A stretch of 64,000 nucleotides of DNA from Agathobaculum ammoniilyticum (GTDB lineage Bacteria; Bacillota; Clostridia; Oscillospirales; Butyricicoccaceae): NCBI RefSeq assembly GCF_025567315.1, contig NZ_JAOQJE010000003.1, positions 1 to 64,000 on the forward strand. The letters run 5' to 3'. This document shows positions 8,328 to 16,291 of the stretch, in pieces. The translations under genes and the position numbers were made by a program. Position 1 is the first letter of the stretch. Each line of letters begins with the position of its first letter. The notes beneath the pieces were generated by a model that was not told the DNA's origin, ran no database searches, and saw only the letters and a list, made by a program, of their open reading frames with translations.

Positions 8328-8837
8328 CATAGTTTCCTCCGAAAGCAGATAGGCGGCGGTCATTTCCAGCATGCTCGATCCCTGATCGATACGAATATCC
8401 GGAATGGCGCGCCACAACCGGTCTACACGGGCTGTCCCCGCTCCGGTATCCGTATAAACAACCACCTGCTCCATCCCTACCTTTGTATTTTCAAACCGCA
8501 GATGAACGGCGTACCGCCGGTTATTGATCCTCACTGGCCGTGTGTATTGAAACCGGTCAAATTCGTTCGCATCCGTCCAGTGGTACAGCTCGCTCTCCGC
8601 CAGTTCGCGCACCGTGCCGTGCTCGCCCAAGCGGACCGCCGTACTGTTCAGCACCAGCCCTGCGCGGACCGAGGTAATCTGATTGGTGTCGGCAAGCGGC
8701 ATCTCACCGGTGTCGAGCGCATACAGGACGACCGTTTCCCCTGTTATGAGTTGTACCTCCCGCGCAGCCGGCAGTTCTCTTCTCCCCGTTTCCGCGTTCT
8801 CCACCTGTTCCCTCTGCGCAAATATCGTTGCTTTCAT
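8325..8837 (-). CDS. Hypothetical protein of 170 residues
   Basis: I do not recognise this protein. It starts at ATG 8837 (MKATIFAQREQVENA), chosen for GGGGAGGC 8 bases upstream; the open frame extends a little further without a ribosome site. It has no signal peptide or membrane segment and looks like a soluble, mostly beta protein: a run through VQLITGETVVLYALDTGEM, then VRAGLVLNSTAVRLGEHGT and YTRPVRINNRRYAVHLRFEN. The frame is clean over its whole length, unlike its neighbours on both sides, and it has its own terminator, so it is probably expressed. Its survival among pseudogenes is notable. Confidence 0.75.
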   Translation of the reverse strand: MKATIFAQREQVENAETGRRELPAAREVQLITGETVVLYALDTGEMPLADTNQITSVRAGLVLNSTAVRLGEHGTVRELAESELYHWTDANEFDRFQYTRPVRINNRRYAVHLRFENTKVGMEQVVVYTDTGAGTARVDRLWRAIPDIRIDQGSSMLEMTAAYLLSEETM

Positions 8838-9055
8838 GTATGGCGCCTCCCCATTTCTCACATTATTTGCCGCCTATGCGGGAGCTGCCCTGTCAGCATG
8901 GCTTCCCCGCCCTGAACCGCGGATTATCATTGTATCACCCTCCCTGCGCATTTCCTGTCCGATCGTGCTGGCGGGGAATATTGTTTGATGCGGCAAGGCA
9001 GCGCCGTATTGGCTGCAGGCTGGACGGGTATCGCCTGCGCCCTTCTCCCTATATC

Positions 9056-9092
9056 AAAAGCCCGCGAAACCGTTAACAGTTTCACGGGCTTT
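9056..9092 (-). terminator. Hairpin after the phosphoketolase remnant
   Basis: AAAGCCCGCGAAAC (9057-9070) pairs with GTTTCACGGGCTTT (9079-9092) around an 8-base loop, with one mismatch. It lies 18 bases beyond the stop of the minus-strand xfp remnant and was probably its terminator. The stretch 8838-9055 between this hairpin and the hypothetical gene shows nothing I can name. Confidence 0.6.
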
Positions 9093-9109
9093 ATGGCGCA
9101 AAGGCACTG

Positions 9110-9330
9110 TTATTTTTCTGTGCCGCTCCACACCCACCCTCTCACTTTGGGCATATCGACGCCGTACTGGGTAATATACCGCTTGTGCTCGATCAGGCGC
9201 TTCTCCATCTCCTTCCAAAGGTGCGTCCCCCCGATTACCCAACTGCGGCAGGCGCATCAGCACGTCCTGCACCAGATGGAACCGGTCGATATCATTCTGC
9301 ACCCGCTGGTTCATCAACACCCTGGACGAG
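9110..9330 (-). pseudogene. xfp: 3' fragment of xylulose-5-P/fructose-6-P phosphoketolase
   Basis: On the minus strand the frame MNQRVQNDIDRFHLVQDVL and MRLPQLG matches the conserved C-terminal end of phosphoketolase (the family has LNDLDRFHLVMDxxDRLPQLG). After a frameshift it continues as KEMEKRLIEHKRYITQYGVDMP and ends WSGTEK with TAA 9110-9112, also a phosphoketolase ending. Only about 70 of roughly 790 residues are left, so this is a deletion remnant. The left edge near 9330 adjoins plus-strand radical SAM sequence. Identification rests on recalled family motifs. Confidence 0.75.
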
Positions 9331-9812
9331 TGCTTTCAGCAGGACATGGACGGTGCGGTCTCCATCGAACAGCGGCTGGCCGCGATGCAAGCCTTTCATA
9401 GCGCTGGAGGCGCACCACCTGCTTTATCTCGCCTATTTTCCCGGGCATCACCGATATGCCGGCCATCATCCGGCGGGTCAAGGGGCAGTGCAACCTGATC
9501 TGGCTAGAAAACCTCAACCTGCGGGGCGACTACAAGACGATAATATTGGATTATATCCGTGAAAAACACCCTCACCGGCTGCCGCTGTATCAGGAAATTT
9601 ATGTACAGGGAAACCGCGGCTATTGGCGCATGCTGGACCAAGAACTCAAAGCCGACGCCGCCTCGCTCGGGCTGGACTATATGACCAACGACGACAGCAT
9701 GCAGTGGCCGTTCGACGCGCCGCCGGTCGTCGTCAACCATTTCTATCACGAGCAGATCAAGCGCTCTGCCAGAAAGGACGGGAGCCGCCATGCCGAAACT
9801 GTTGGAGGTTAA
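9331..9812 (+). pseudogene. 3' half of a radical SAM protein
   Basis: From about 9331 the sequence reads SIEQRLAAMQAFHSAG, then after a one-base shift CFISPIFPGITDMPAIIRR, NLIWLENLNLRGDY and DYIREKHPHRLPLYQEIY, ending in VNHFYHEQIKRSARKDGSRH and TGA at 9810-9812. This resembles the C-terminal half of the SPL-like radical SAM proteins that occur as mobile gene pairs. The N-terminal CxxxCxxC cluster is absent. The last 23 bases overlap the start of the fpg remnant, as in a coupled gene pair. The protein could not bind its iron-sulfur cluster. Family assignment is moderately sure. Confidence 0.65.
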
Positions 9813-10605
9813 AACCATCAAGCGGGTCATAGCGCCCCAGATACAAGAGCTGACGATCGAGCGCGTCCAGATACGACGGCAGGTGGTGGTCGCATCCCCC
9901 GCCACGGAGGCATTCTGCCGGAAACTGGCCGGACAGACGGTATCCGGTTTGGAGCGCTGGGAAAAATTCCTGCGTTTCCGGCTGACGCTCGGCGGCTGCG
10001 CAATTCTTCACCTGCGGCTGACCGGCTGCCTGTTGCCCCCTGCCGAAATGCCGGAAGAGAAGCACACCCACCTGATCCTAGCGTTCAGCAGCGGCAGGGA
10101 GCCACACTTTTCGGATACGCGTCGGTTCGGACGTTTCTGGCTGCTCCAAGACGGGGAAGCCGATACTTACAGCGGCATCGCAAAGCTGGGCAAGGAGCCG
10201 TTCGACGCGGACGTTTTCGCAAACTACCTGCGCGCCCTCCTGGGAAGGCGGAAAAGACCGTCAGGGAATGCCTGATGAACCAGGCATTCATCGCCGGCAT
10301 CGTCAATATCTATGCGGACGAGATCCTATTCGCGGCGCGCATCGCACCCGTGCGCGCTGCAAGCAGCCTGACCGGCGGGGAGTGGGCGCGGCTATCGACC
10401 GCCATCCAGGAAGGGCTCGCCTACTTTATCGAGAAAAAACGCGACCACGCCCGAGGAATACATGAAACCAAGGGGCAGGCCTAACGCAACACACCGTTTT
10501 TGCAGGTCTACAGGCATTAGGGCTAGCCTTGCCCCATCTGCGGGACGCCGCTGCGCCGCGTCGTACTCGGCGGGCGAAGTGTCCAGCCTGTCAGCATTAG
10601 CACAA
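9790..10605 (+). pseudogene. fpg: Broken Fpg/Nei-type DNA glycosylase
   Basis: The remnant begins MPKLLEVKTIKRVI instead of the family MPELPEVETI, so the catalytic second glutamate is a lysine. LHLRLTGCL, FSDTRRFGRFWLL and a frameshift near 10250 follow; the next frame has MNQAFIAGIVNIYADEILF, IEKKRD and HETKGQA ended by TAA. After this stop, RNTPFLQVY and CPICGTPL of the C-terminal zinc finger are still readable with further stops. Active enzymes remove 8-oxoguanine. Loss of the catalytic residue, one frameshift and several stops make it dead. It overlaps the radical SAM remnant, suggesting both belonged to one element. Confidence 0.85.
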
Positions 10606-10620
10606 TGGAGGAACAGCAAG

Positions 10621-10762
10621 ATGGATACGATCGATTCTCTTTTTCAGCAAATTGTTAGGGATAACGCCGAGAGGCCCGCGGTCATTGAGTTCAACCGCAC
10701 CCTGACTTCTAGGGAACTGTCCGAGCTGGTGGGCCGGATCGTAGGCACGTTCCCTGCATATG
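10621..10762 (+). pseudogene. 5' fragment of an AMP-binding enzyme
   Basis: ATG 10621 starts MDTIDSLFQQIVRDNAERPA, then VIEFNRTLTSRELSELVGRI. That is the start of acyl/amino-acid adenylating enzymes (ANL superfamily; compare the usual YxEL motif, here SREL). Similarity ends at VGTFPA, where a perfect inverted repeat begins. The remaining 450 or so residues are missing. The fragment has a ribosome site (GGAGGAACAGC) and could be translated into a short junk peptide of 85 residues. Confidence 0.65.
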
Positions 10763-10763
10763 A

Positions 10764-10801
10764 CCCTCGGGCAATTCTGGGAAAGCAGAATTGCCCGAGG
10801 G
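10764..10801. repeat. Perfect 16-bp inverted repeat
   Basis: CCCTCGGGCAATTCTG (10764-10779) and CAGAATTGCCCGAGGG (10786-10801) are exact inverse copies around GGAAAG. There is no T-run. It replaces the rest of the AMP-binding gene, so it marks the deletion joint and could be a small mobile hairpin or an old terminator. The following 110 bases to the tRNA terminator show no gene. Confidence 0.7.
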
Positions 10802-10910
10802 CTGTCCTGTGTCCCCGCTCCGCCTTATCTGATTACAGCCTTCCGTACCTGGCAACGCTTTGCCGCTCACGCATTTAAGCGGGAGACTAAATAAAATGAT
10901 ATATTAATGC

Positions 10911-10938
10911 AAAAAGCACTCCGCTTGGAGTGCTTTTT
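10911..10938 (-). terminator. Terminator of the tRNA operon
   Basis: AAAAAGCACTCC and GGAGTGCTTTTT form a 12-bp perfect stem with loop GCTT. It lies immediately 3' of tRNA-Tyr on the minus strand. Confidence 0.9.
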
Positions 10939-10944
10939 CATAAC

Positions 10945-11029
10945 TGGTGGGAGGTGGTGGATTCGAACCACCGAAGTCATAGACGACAGATTTACAGTCT
11001 GTTCCCTTTGGCCACTCGGGAAACCTCCC
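10945..11029 (-). tRNA. tRNA-Tyr (GTA anticodon)
   Basis: On the minus strand the 85-base gene has acceptor arms GGGAGGT/ACCTCCC, a discriminator A and encoded CCA. It has the anticodon loop CTGTAAA (GTA), a long variable arm as expected of tyrosine tRNAs, and a GGTTCGAATCC T-arm. It is the distal gene of a two-tRNA operon. Confidence 0.95.
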
Positions 11030-11058
11030 ATATTCGATTGCATGCCGCCTTAAAAGGG

Positions 11059-11134
11059 TGGAGCTGGTGGACGGACTTGAACCCCCGACCTGCTGATTAC
11101 AAATCAGCTGCTCTACCAACTGAGCTACACCAGC
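11059..11134 (-). tRNA. tRNA-Thr (TGT anticodon)
   Basis: The 76-base minus-strand gene has acceptor GCTGGTG/CACCAGC, D-arm AGCTCAGTTGGTAGAGC, anticodon loop TTTGTAA (TGT), T-loop GGTTCAAGTCC, discriminator T and encoded CCA. It is first in the operon with tRNA-Tyr, 29 bases apart. Confidence 0.95.
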
Positions 11135-11219
11135 GTTTTCGCAGGTTTTGTCTGTCTTAGCGACGTTATTTATATTATCACAATCCACCGCCACCTGTCA
11201 ACAGTTTTTTTCAATTTTC

Positions 11220-11894
11220 TTATTTTATACTCACATTTTTTCCAAGCGCTTCAATTGAATCCGATACCTGCTGCAAAATCGTCAAGAAAGCCCCTGCCTG
11301 CTCCGGATAGCGTTTGCTGATCTCGTTGGGCGACATCGGAAAACGATGCAGTTCCTCTGCCGAAAGGCCGAAGCCCGCCGCCCCCTGCGCTGCTGTGCGG
11401 ATGCGCAACTCATGCTGCTTCAGGCGCGCATCGCACAGGTACTCAAATTGCTCCCGCGACGCGCGGAACACAGCCTCTACGCCCGCCGGATCGGCCATAT
11501 AGATATATCGGTATGCCTTATAAACGGCAACCGACAGGTACGCTTCCACTTCGCGCGGGAGCTGCACGCTTCCGGTCTGGCCGGCCAAGTCAAGCAGCAG
11601 CGCCGCCGCTTCCACAACACGGTTCTTTTCCTGTTCAGCATCCTCCCTGCCATCCATCCTGCCGGCAGGCACGGCCGAACCGTCTCTTGCCATCGAGCGC
11701 CCCAACAGGTAATCACAGGATACGCCATAGTAATCCGCCGCGCGTACCACAAAAGACAGCCCCGGTTCGCGCAGGCCATTTTCATAATGGCTGAGCAATG
11801 CCTGCGATACCCCCAAGTCGGCGGCAGCAGTACGCTGGCTTATTTTCTTTTCCCGCCGCAAAAGCGCGAGCGTGCGAGAGAAATCACTGGCCAT
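11220..11894 (-). CDS. XRE-family transcriptional regulator
   Basis: The 224-residue protein has an N-terminal helix-turn-helix of the Cro/CI (XRE) type at about residues 6-62 (LALLRREKKISQRTAAADLG, then VSQALLSHYENGLREPGL and the usual YYGVSCDYLLG). The remaining 160 residues are a helical domain without recognisable ligand site. This domain layout is common for stand-alone regulators in Clostridia. Its own sigma-A promoter lies at 11926-11954. It is divergent from the thioesterase-mutY operon, with 342 bases between starts, so it may act there, but no operator was recognised. Confidence 0.85.
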   Translation of the reverse strand: MASDFSRTLALLRREKKISQRTAAADLGVSQALLSHYENGLREPGLSFVVRAADYYGVSCDYLLGRSMARDGSAVPAGRMDGREDAEQEKNRVVEAAALLLDLAGQTGSVQLPREVEAYLSVAVYKAYRYIYMADPAGVEAVFRASREQFEYLCDARLKQHELRIRTAAQGAAGFGLSAEELHRFPMSPNEISKRYPEQAGAFLTILQQVSDSIEALGKNVSIK

Positions 11895-11925
11895 ATCTCT
11901 GTTACCCCATCATAAAACTATTGTT

Positions 11926-11954
11926 ATTATACTCGCTGTATTAGCGTTTGTAAA
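11926..11954 (-). promoter_or_regulatory. Promoter of the XRE regulator
   Basis: Minus-strand -35 TTTACA (11949-11954), 17-base spacer, -10 TATAAT (11926-11931). The stretch 11955-12128 between this and the divergent promoter is AT-rich and holds nothing I can name. Confidence 0.75.
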
Positions 11955-12128
11955 GCACCGAAAAAACCTTTTTCGTCCTTTTCAGCTTTCATTTCGTCCT
12001 GTTTTTATCATTTTCACGTTATTTTGTTGCACTATCGTGCCGTGATAACTACATCTTGTATGCCGTTGTTTTTCCATTCCCTTAACAATTCTTTTTTATT
12101 TTCGTAATGGAATCCACCGCCGCTTTGC

Positions 12129-12158
12129 TTGACTGCATCCCTCGCGGTCTATTATAAT
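12129..12158 (+). promoter_or_regulatory. Promoter of the thioesterase-mutY operon
   Basis: TTGACT (12129-12134), 18-base spacer, TATAAT (12153-12158). Confidence 0.8.
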
Positions 12159-12180
12159 AAAAGTAATTCAACAATTCTTC

Positions 12181-12214
12181 CATGGTGCGGCTGCCTGCGC
12201 ATTGCCGCACCATG
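12181..12214 (+). promoter_or_regulatory. Leader hairpin before the thioesterase gene
   Basis: CATGGTGCGGC (12181-12191) and GCCGCACCATG (12204-12214) form an 11-bp perfect stem with a 12-base loop, between the promoter and the AAGGAG ribosome site. No T-run follows, so it is more likely an mRNA 5' stabiliser or protein site than a terminator. Confidence 0.55.
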
Positions 12215-12236
12215 TCCATGCAAAGGAGCCTTGCTT

Positions 12237-12665
12237 ATGAAAACTGAAATCGAAAGAATCCTGAAACTACGTCAGGAAGCAAACGGCCTGAACAAGCTGA
12301 TGCATATGCGCGTCATCACCCTCGATGAGGACGGCGGCGCGACGGTGGAGCTTGACCTGACCGACGAGCTGCTCAATCCGCTCGGCATGGCGCACGGCGG
12401 CACGATTTTCACGCTCTGCGACATCGCCGCAGGCTCAGCCGCCGCTTCGCACGGTATCGTCGCCGTTACGCTGGACAGCAATATCCATTATTACCGGCCT
12501 GGGCATGCGGGTACGACGCTTACCGCGGTCGCCTATGAGCGTAAGCGCGGCAGCAAGACGGCCGTCTATATGGTAGAGGTGCATGACGAAGCGCGGCGCC
12601 ATATCGCGGACGCCGTTTTCACCATGTTCTATACTGGGGAAACGCTGGGAGACAAGACAAGTTGA
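12237..12665 (+). CDS. PaaI-type hotdog thioesterase
   Basis: This 142-residue protein is a single hotdog-fold thioesterase of the PaaI/YdiI group, which hydrolyses acyl-CoA thioesters. The signature is NPLGMAHGGTIFTLCDIAAG (residues 48-67), in which the HGG turn and the aspartate of CDIA are the expected catalytic elements. A later YRPGHAGTTLTAVA stretch completes the fold. The start at 12237 follows AAGGAG; the frame is open 36 codons further upstream, but that includes the promoter. The stop overlaps the TTG start of mutY (TTGA), so the two are translationally coupled. The substrate is unknown. Confidence 0.88.
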   Translation: MKTEIERILKLRQEANGLNKLMHMRVITLDEDGGATVELDLTDELLNPLGMAHGGTIFTLCDIAAGSAAASHGIVAVTLDSNIHYYRPGHAGTTLTAVAYERKRGSKTAVYMVEVHDEARRHIADAVFTMFYTGETLGDKTS

Positions 12666-13711
12666 ACGGTCTTTCCCCCGCGCTTGTTCCTCCGCTGCTC
12701 GGCTGGTATGACCAAGGACACCGCGACCTGCCGTGGCGCACGTTGCCCACGCCTTACCGTGTATGGATCAGCGAAATCATGCTTCAGCAGACGCGCGTTG
12801 AGGCTGTGCGTAGATACTTCGACGGCTGGATGGATGCGCTGCCGGACATCCGCGCGCTGGCGGAAGCGGAGGAGTCCGTTTACATGAAGCTGTGGGAAGG
12901 GCTCGGCTACTACAATCGGGTGCGCAACCTGCACCGCGCCGCTGTCGTACTCTGCCAGGAATACGGCGGCCAGCTTCCCGCGGATTATGACAAGCTGCTT
13001 TCGCTTCCCGGCATCGGCGAATACACGGCCGGCGCGATCGCGTCGATCGCCTATGGGATTCCCGTTCCCGCGGTGGATGGAAACGTGCTGCGCGTTGCCG
13101 CGCGGCTGGATAACGATTTCACACCGATCACGGATGCCAGGTATAAAAAGCAGACGCGCGAACGCTTTGCCGCATGGATGCCCGCGGATCGGCCGGGCGA
13201 TCTCAATCAGGCGCTGATGGAGCTTGGCGCAACCATATGCCTGCCCAACGGCGCGCCGCGCTGCGGGGACTGTCCGCTGCAGCACTTGTGCTTGGGCTAT
13301 CACCACAAAAATGCGTCCTCCCTGCCGCTACGTGCCGCTAAAAAGGCGCGGCGCATCGAAAACCGCACCGTACTGCTCGTGCGCTGCGGCACGCTCGTCG
13401 GCCTGCGGCAGCGCCCCTCCGCCGGCCTGCTTGCCGGCCTGTGGGAGCTTCCCTCGCTCGACGGGCATCTTTCGCCCGAGGAAACGCGGAGCGCGCTTGC
13501 CGGACTCGGCTGGCAGCTCCGCCGGATGCTTTCCCTCCGTCCTGCCAGGCATATTTTCACCCATGTGGAGTGGCATATGAACGGCTATTACATCGAGCTG
13601 GATAACCAGCCGGAACCGCTTACCTTTGTCAGCCCTCCAGCGCTGCGCGCCACATACGCGCTGCCCAGCGCATTTCGCGCCTTTCTCAACGTGATCGAGG
13701 AGGAACTATGA
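12662..13711 (+). CDS. mutY: A/G-specific adenine DNA glycosylase
   Basis: MutY removes adenine mispaired with 8-oxoguanine. Visible features over 349 residues are: ISEIMLQQTRVEAV with the catalytic Glu38; the helix-hairpin-helix LSLPGIGEYTAGAIA (113-127); catalytic Asp139 in VDGN; the iron-sulfur cysteines C193, C201, C204 and C210; and a C-terminal NUDIX-like MutT domain for 8-oxoG recognition (VGLRQRPSAGLLAGLWELPS). The first cysteine interval is seven residues instead of the usual six. The start codon is TTG, inside the stop of the upstream gene. The downstream glycosylase overlaps by ATGA. Confidence 0.95.
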   Translation: MNGLSPALVPPLLGWYDQGHRDLPWRTLPTPYRVWISEIMLQQTRVEAVRRYFDGWMDALPDIRALAEAEESVYMKLWEGLGYYNRVRNLHRAAVVLCQEYGGQLPADYDKLLSLPGIGEYTAGAIASIAYGIPVPAVDGNVLRVAARLDNDFTPITDARYKKQTRERFAAWMPADRPGDLNQALMELGATICLPNGAPRCGDCPLQHLCLGYHHKNASSLPLRAAKKARRIENRTVLLVRCGTLVGLRQRPSAGLLAGLWELPSLDGHLSPEETRSALAGLGWQLRRMLSLRPARHIFTHVEWHMNGYYIELDNQPEPLTFVSPPALRATYALPSAFRAFLNVIEEEL

Positions 13712-14193
13712 AAACCCAGACCGTTGTCCACAATTTCCCGCCGCTATATGACAGTGAATCCCGCGTGCTGTTGCTCGGCTCAATTCCCAGCCCCAAATCA
13801 CGCGAACTCCGTTTCTTTTACGGCCATCCGCAAAACCGCTTTTGGCGCGTGCTTTCCGCCGTATTAGGCGAGCAGCCTCCGCAGACCATCGAAGAAAAAC
13901 GCGCCATGTGCCTGCGCCACCATATCGCTCTGTGGGATACTATCGCCCGATGCGATATCGCCGGCGCGTCAGATACCAGCATCAAAAACGCCGTGCCGAA
14001 CGACATCGGCCGCCTGCTGCGGGAAAGCAAAATAGAGCGTATTTTCGCCACCGGCGGCAAATCTGCGGAGCTGTACCGCAAGCTTATCGAACCGCAGACC
14101 CATGTGCCGATCACACAGCTCCCCTCCACCAGTCCGGCCAACGCCGCGTGGTCGTTGGAGCGCCTGATTGAAGCATACCGCGTCATTTTATAG
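13708..14193 (+). CDS. DNA-deoxyinosine glycosylase (UDG superfamily)
   Basis: The 161-residue product belongs to the small UDG-superfamily branch annotated as DNA-deoxyinosine/hypoxanthine glycosylase. Motif I reads LLLGSIPSPKSRE (residues 20-32), followed by FFYGHPQNRFWRVL, which is characteristic of this branch. The C-terminal substrate motif is LPSTSPANAAWS. It would excise deaminated adenine (hypoxanthine). It overlaps mutY by ATGA, forming a base-excision repair pair. Substrate specificity is known only by family membership. Confidence 0.87.
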   Translation: MKTQTVVHNFPPLYDSESRVLLLGSIPSPKSRELRFFYGHPQNRFWRVLSAVLGEQPPQTIEEKRAMCLRHHIALWDTIARCDIAGASDTSIKNAVPNDIGRLLRESKIERIFATGGKSAELYRKLIEPQTHVPITQLPSTSPANAAWSLERLIEAYRVIL

Positions 14194-14205
14194 AAAGAGG
14201 GCGTA

Positions 14206-15579
14206 TTGCAAACGAAAAAGGATCTGTTCTCAGCAAAAGCGCTGAAAAAACTCATCTGGCCGCTGATATTGGAGCAAATCCTGTCCATCACCATCGGCCT
14301 GGCCGACACCATTATGGTATCCTCGGTTGGGGAGGCCGCTGTTTCCGGCGTTTCCCTGGTCGATATGCTCAACGTGCTGATTATCAATATCTTTGCCGCC
14401 CTGGCAACAGGCGGCGCGGTCGTGGTGGCGCAGCTGCTCGGCTCCAAGGAGCGCGAACGCGCATGCGACGCGGCCAAGCAGCTTTATTTCGTCGTCACGC
14501 TGATCTCGATCGGCATCGCCACGATCGTCATGCTCCTGCGCGAGCCGCTGCTCCGCCTGCTGTTCGGCTCGACCGAACCGGACGTTATGCAAAGCGCGCT
14601 GACCTATCTGACCATCAGCATATTCTCCTATCCGGTCCTAGCGATCTATAATGCCGGCGCGGCGCTGTTCCGCGCGCAGGGCAATTCCAATGTTTCCATG
14701 ATGATCGCGGGGCTGATTAATATTGTCAATATAGTTGGCAACGCAACAATGATCTACGGCTTTCACACAGGCGTCGCGGGCGCGGCGCTCGCCTCGATGT
14801 TCGCGCGCATTGTCGCAGCGGTAGTTATTACCATCCTGCTGTTCAATCCCGCGCACACCGTGTCCCTGCGGCGCGGCACGGCATTCCGGCCGGATAACCG
14901 GCTGATCCGCCGCATCCTGCAGATCGGCGTCCCTAACGGCCTGGAAAACAGCCTGTTCCAGTTGGGGCGCGTGCTGGTTGTCAGCATTATTGCACTGTTC
15001 GGAACAACGCAGATCGCCGCAAACGCGGTCGCAAACAATCTGGATTCGATCGGAATCATCCCCGGCCAAGCGATCAATCTCGCCATGATCACGGTCGTCG
15101 GCCAATGCATCGGCGCTGGGGACGCGGAGCAGGCACGCCGCATGGCGAAAAAGCTGGTCAAGATCACATATCTTATTTTGGGCAGCACCTGCCTGCTGTG
15201 CATGCTGTTCAGCCCGCTCGTCCTGCGGATCTACAGCCTCTCTCCCGAAGCGCTCTCCCTCGCCCGCATCCTGATTCTCATCCATAACGGCTCCGCTATC
15301 CTGTTCTGGCCGATCTCCTTTACCCTGACCAATGCGCTGCGCGCGGCCAACGATGTGCGCTATCCCATGTTCTGCGCGATCGCCTCCATGATGTTGCTGC
15401 GTCTGGGCGGCGGCTACATCCTTGCCGTGCAGTTCGGCCTCGGCGCGATCGGCATCTGGATCGCCATGGTCGCGGACTGGATCTGCCGCGCAATCTGCTT
15501 TACAACGCGTTTCCGCGGCACCAAATGGCTGACCTTTGCCCCCGGCCTTCGGCAGGCGGCGCAGAACGGCAGCCTATAA
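14206..15579 (+). CDS. MATE-family efflux transporter
   Basis: The 457-residue protein has twelve predicted membrane segments in two similar halves, as in the multidrug and toxic compound extrusion family (Na+ or H+ antiporters for cationic compounds). The N-terminal KKLIWPLILEQILSITIGLA and ADTIMVSSVGEAAVSGVSLV stretches are typical. The start is a TTG with AAGAGGG in front, 12 bases after the glycosylase gene, so it is probably the last gene of the operon. The link to the DNA repair genes is unclear. A perfect terminator follows. Confidence 0.9.
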   Translation: MQTKKDLFSAKALKKLIWPLILEQILSITIGLADTIMVSSVGEAAVSGVSLVDMLNVLIINIFAALATGGAVVVAQLLGSKERERACDAAKQLYFVVTLISIGIATIVMLLREPLLRLLFGSTEPDVMQSALTYLTISIFSYPVLAIYNAGAALFRAQGNSNVSMMIAGLINIVNIVGNATMIYGFHTGVAGAALASMFARIVAAVVITILLFNPAHTVSLRRGTAFRPDNRLIRRILQIGVPNGLENSLFQLGRVLVVSIIALFGTTQIAANAVANNLDSIGIIPGQAINLAMITVVGQCIGAGDAEQARRMAKKLVKITYLILGSTCLLCMLFSPLVLRIYSLSPEALSLARILILIHNGSAILFWPISFTLTNALRAANDVRYPMFCAIASMMLLRLGGGYILAVQFGLGAIGIWIAMVADWICRAICFTTRFRGTKWLTFAPGLRQAAQNGSL

Positions 15580-15587
15580 ACAGAAAA

Positions 15588-15624
15588 ACACCCCGAACCC
15601 TTTCCGGTTCGGGGTGTGCTTTTT
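15588..15624. terminator. Bidirectional terminator, MATE gene / folT
   Basis: ACACCCCGAACC (15588-15599) pairs perfectly with GGTTCGGGGTGT (15606-15617), followed by GCTTTTT. A-rich sequence on the left makes it usable by the convergent folT transcript too. Confidence 0.9.
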
Positions 15625-16222
15625 ATCTTGTCGTATCCGCTTTGACCGCACACGCATCGCCTGCAGTACCCGGCAGCGCCATGTAAATCTTCAGGACCAT
15701 TTTCATGCCGAAGTAAAGCAACACGACCTCCAGCGGCAGCACCAGCAGGTTTTTGGGGATACGGAGCGCGAGCAGGACATTCATCGCTTCGCCGCCTGTC
15801 ATGGAAAGCCAGAGGGAGTTCAGGCCGATATTACAGAACAGGTTGATGCACACCTTGGCTCCGATTGCGCGGCCGACTGTCAGCCGGCGGGGATACAGCC
15901 ACACCCCCCAGAATAAGCCGCCCATGATCGCGGTAACGGTAAAGCCCGGGAAATATGCGCCCATCGTCAGGTTACCGGCAAAATAACCCAACACATCGGT
16001 ACCTATGCCCGCCATCATAGCGACCGCCGGTCCGAACAGCATGCCGATCGCCGCGTTGCACAGGAAGCCAAAACCGATGCGCAGGTTCGGCGGCAGCTTG
16101 ATGGTCAGTCCGAGCAGATCCAGTGTGATGTTGACCGCGATCAACAGCGCGGTAAGCGCCAGGCAGCGCGTACTTTTCAGCTCTCGGAGAGACTGGACGA
16201 AAATATTCTGTTTTTTTTGCAT
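15623..16222 (-). CDS. folT: Folate ECF transporter S component FolT
   Basis: The 199-residue protein is an ECF substrate-binding membrane subunit with about six hydrophobic segments, and contains RCLALTALLIAVNITLDLLG and LPPNLRIGFGFLCNAAIGML, typical of the folate group. The start at ATG 16222 follows AGGAGGTG; a longer frame lacks a ribosome site. The best evidence for folate as substrate is the tetrahydrofolate riboswitch in its leader. It needs the common EcfAAT module encoded elsewhere. Confidence 0.92.
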   Translation of the reverse strand: MQKKQNIFVQSLRELKSTRCLALTALLIAVNITLDLLGLTIKLPPNLRIGFGFLCNAAIGMLFGPAVAMMAGIGTDVLGYFAGNLTMGAYFPGFTVTAIMGGLFWGVWLYPRRLTVGRAIGAKVCINLFCNIGLNSLWLSMTGGEAMNVLLALRIPKNLLVLPLEVVLLYFGMKMVLKIYMALPGTAGDACAVKADTTR

Positions 16223-16291
16223 AGAAAAAGACACCTCCTGTAAAAAATTCATCTGTTGCCACAGCGATTTAGGAGATGCCTAAACAGTTGC

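Noticed and set aside
10945..11029. attL/attR repeat of the tRNA-Tyr end
   Set aside because: I looked for a copy of the tRNA 3' end near the integrase remnant and the bio operon and saw none, so island borders are not proven.
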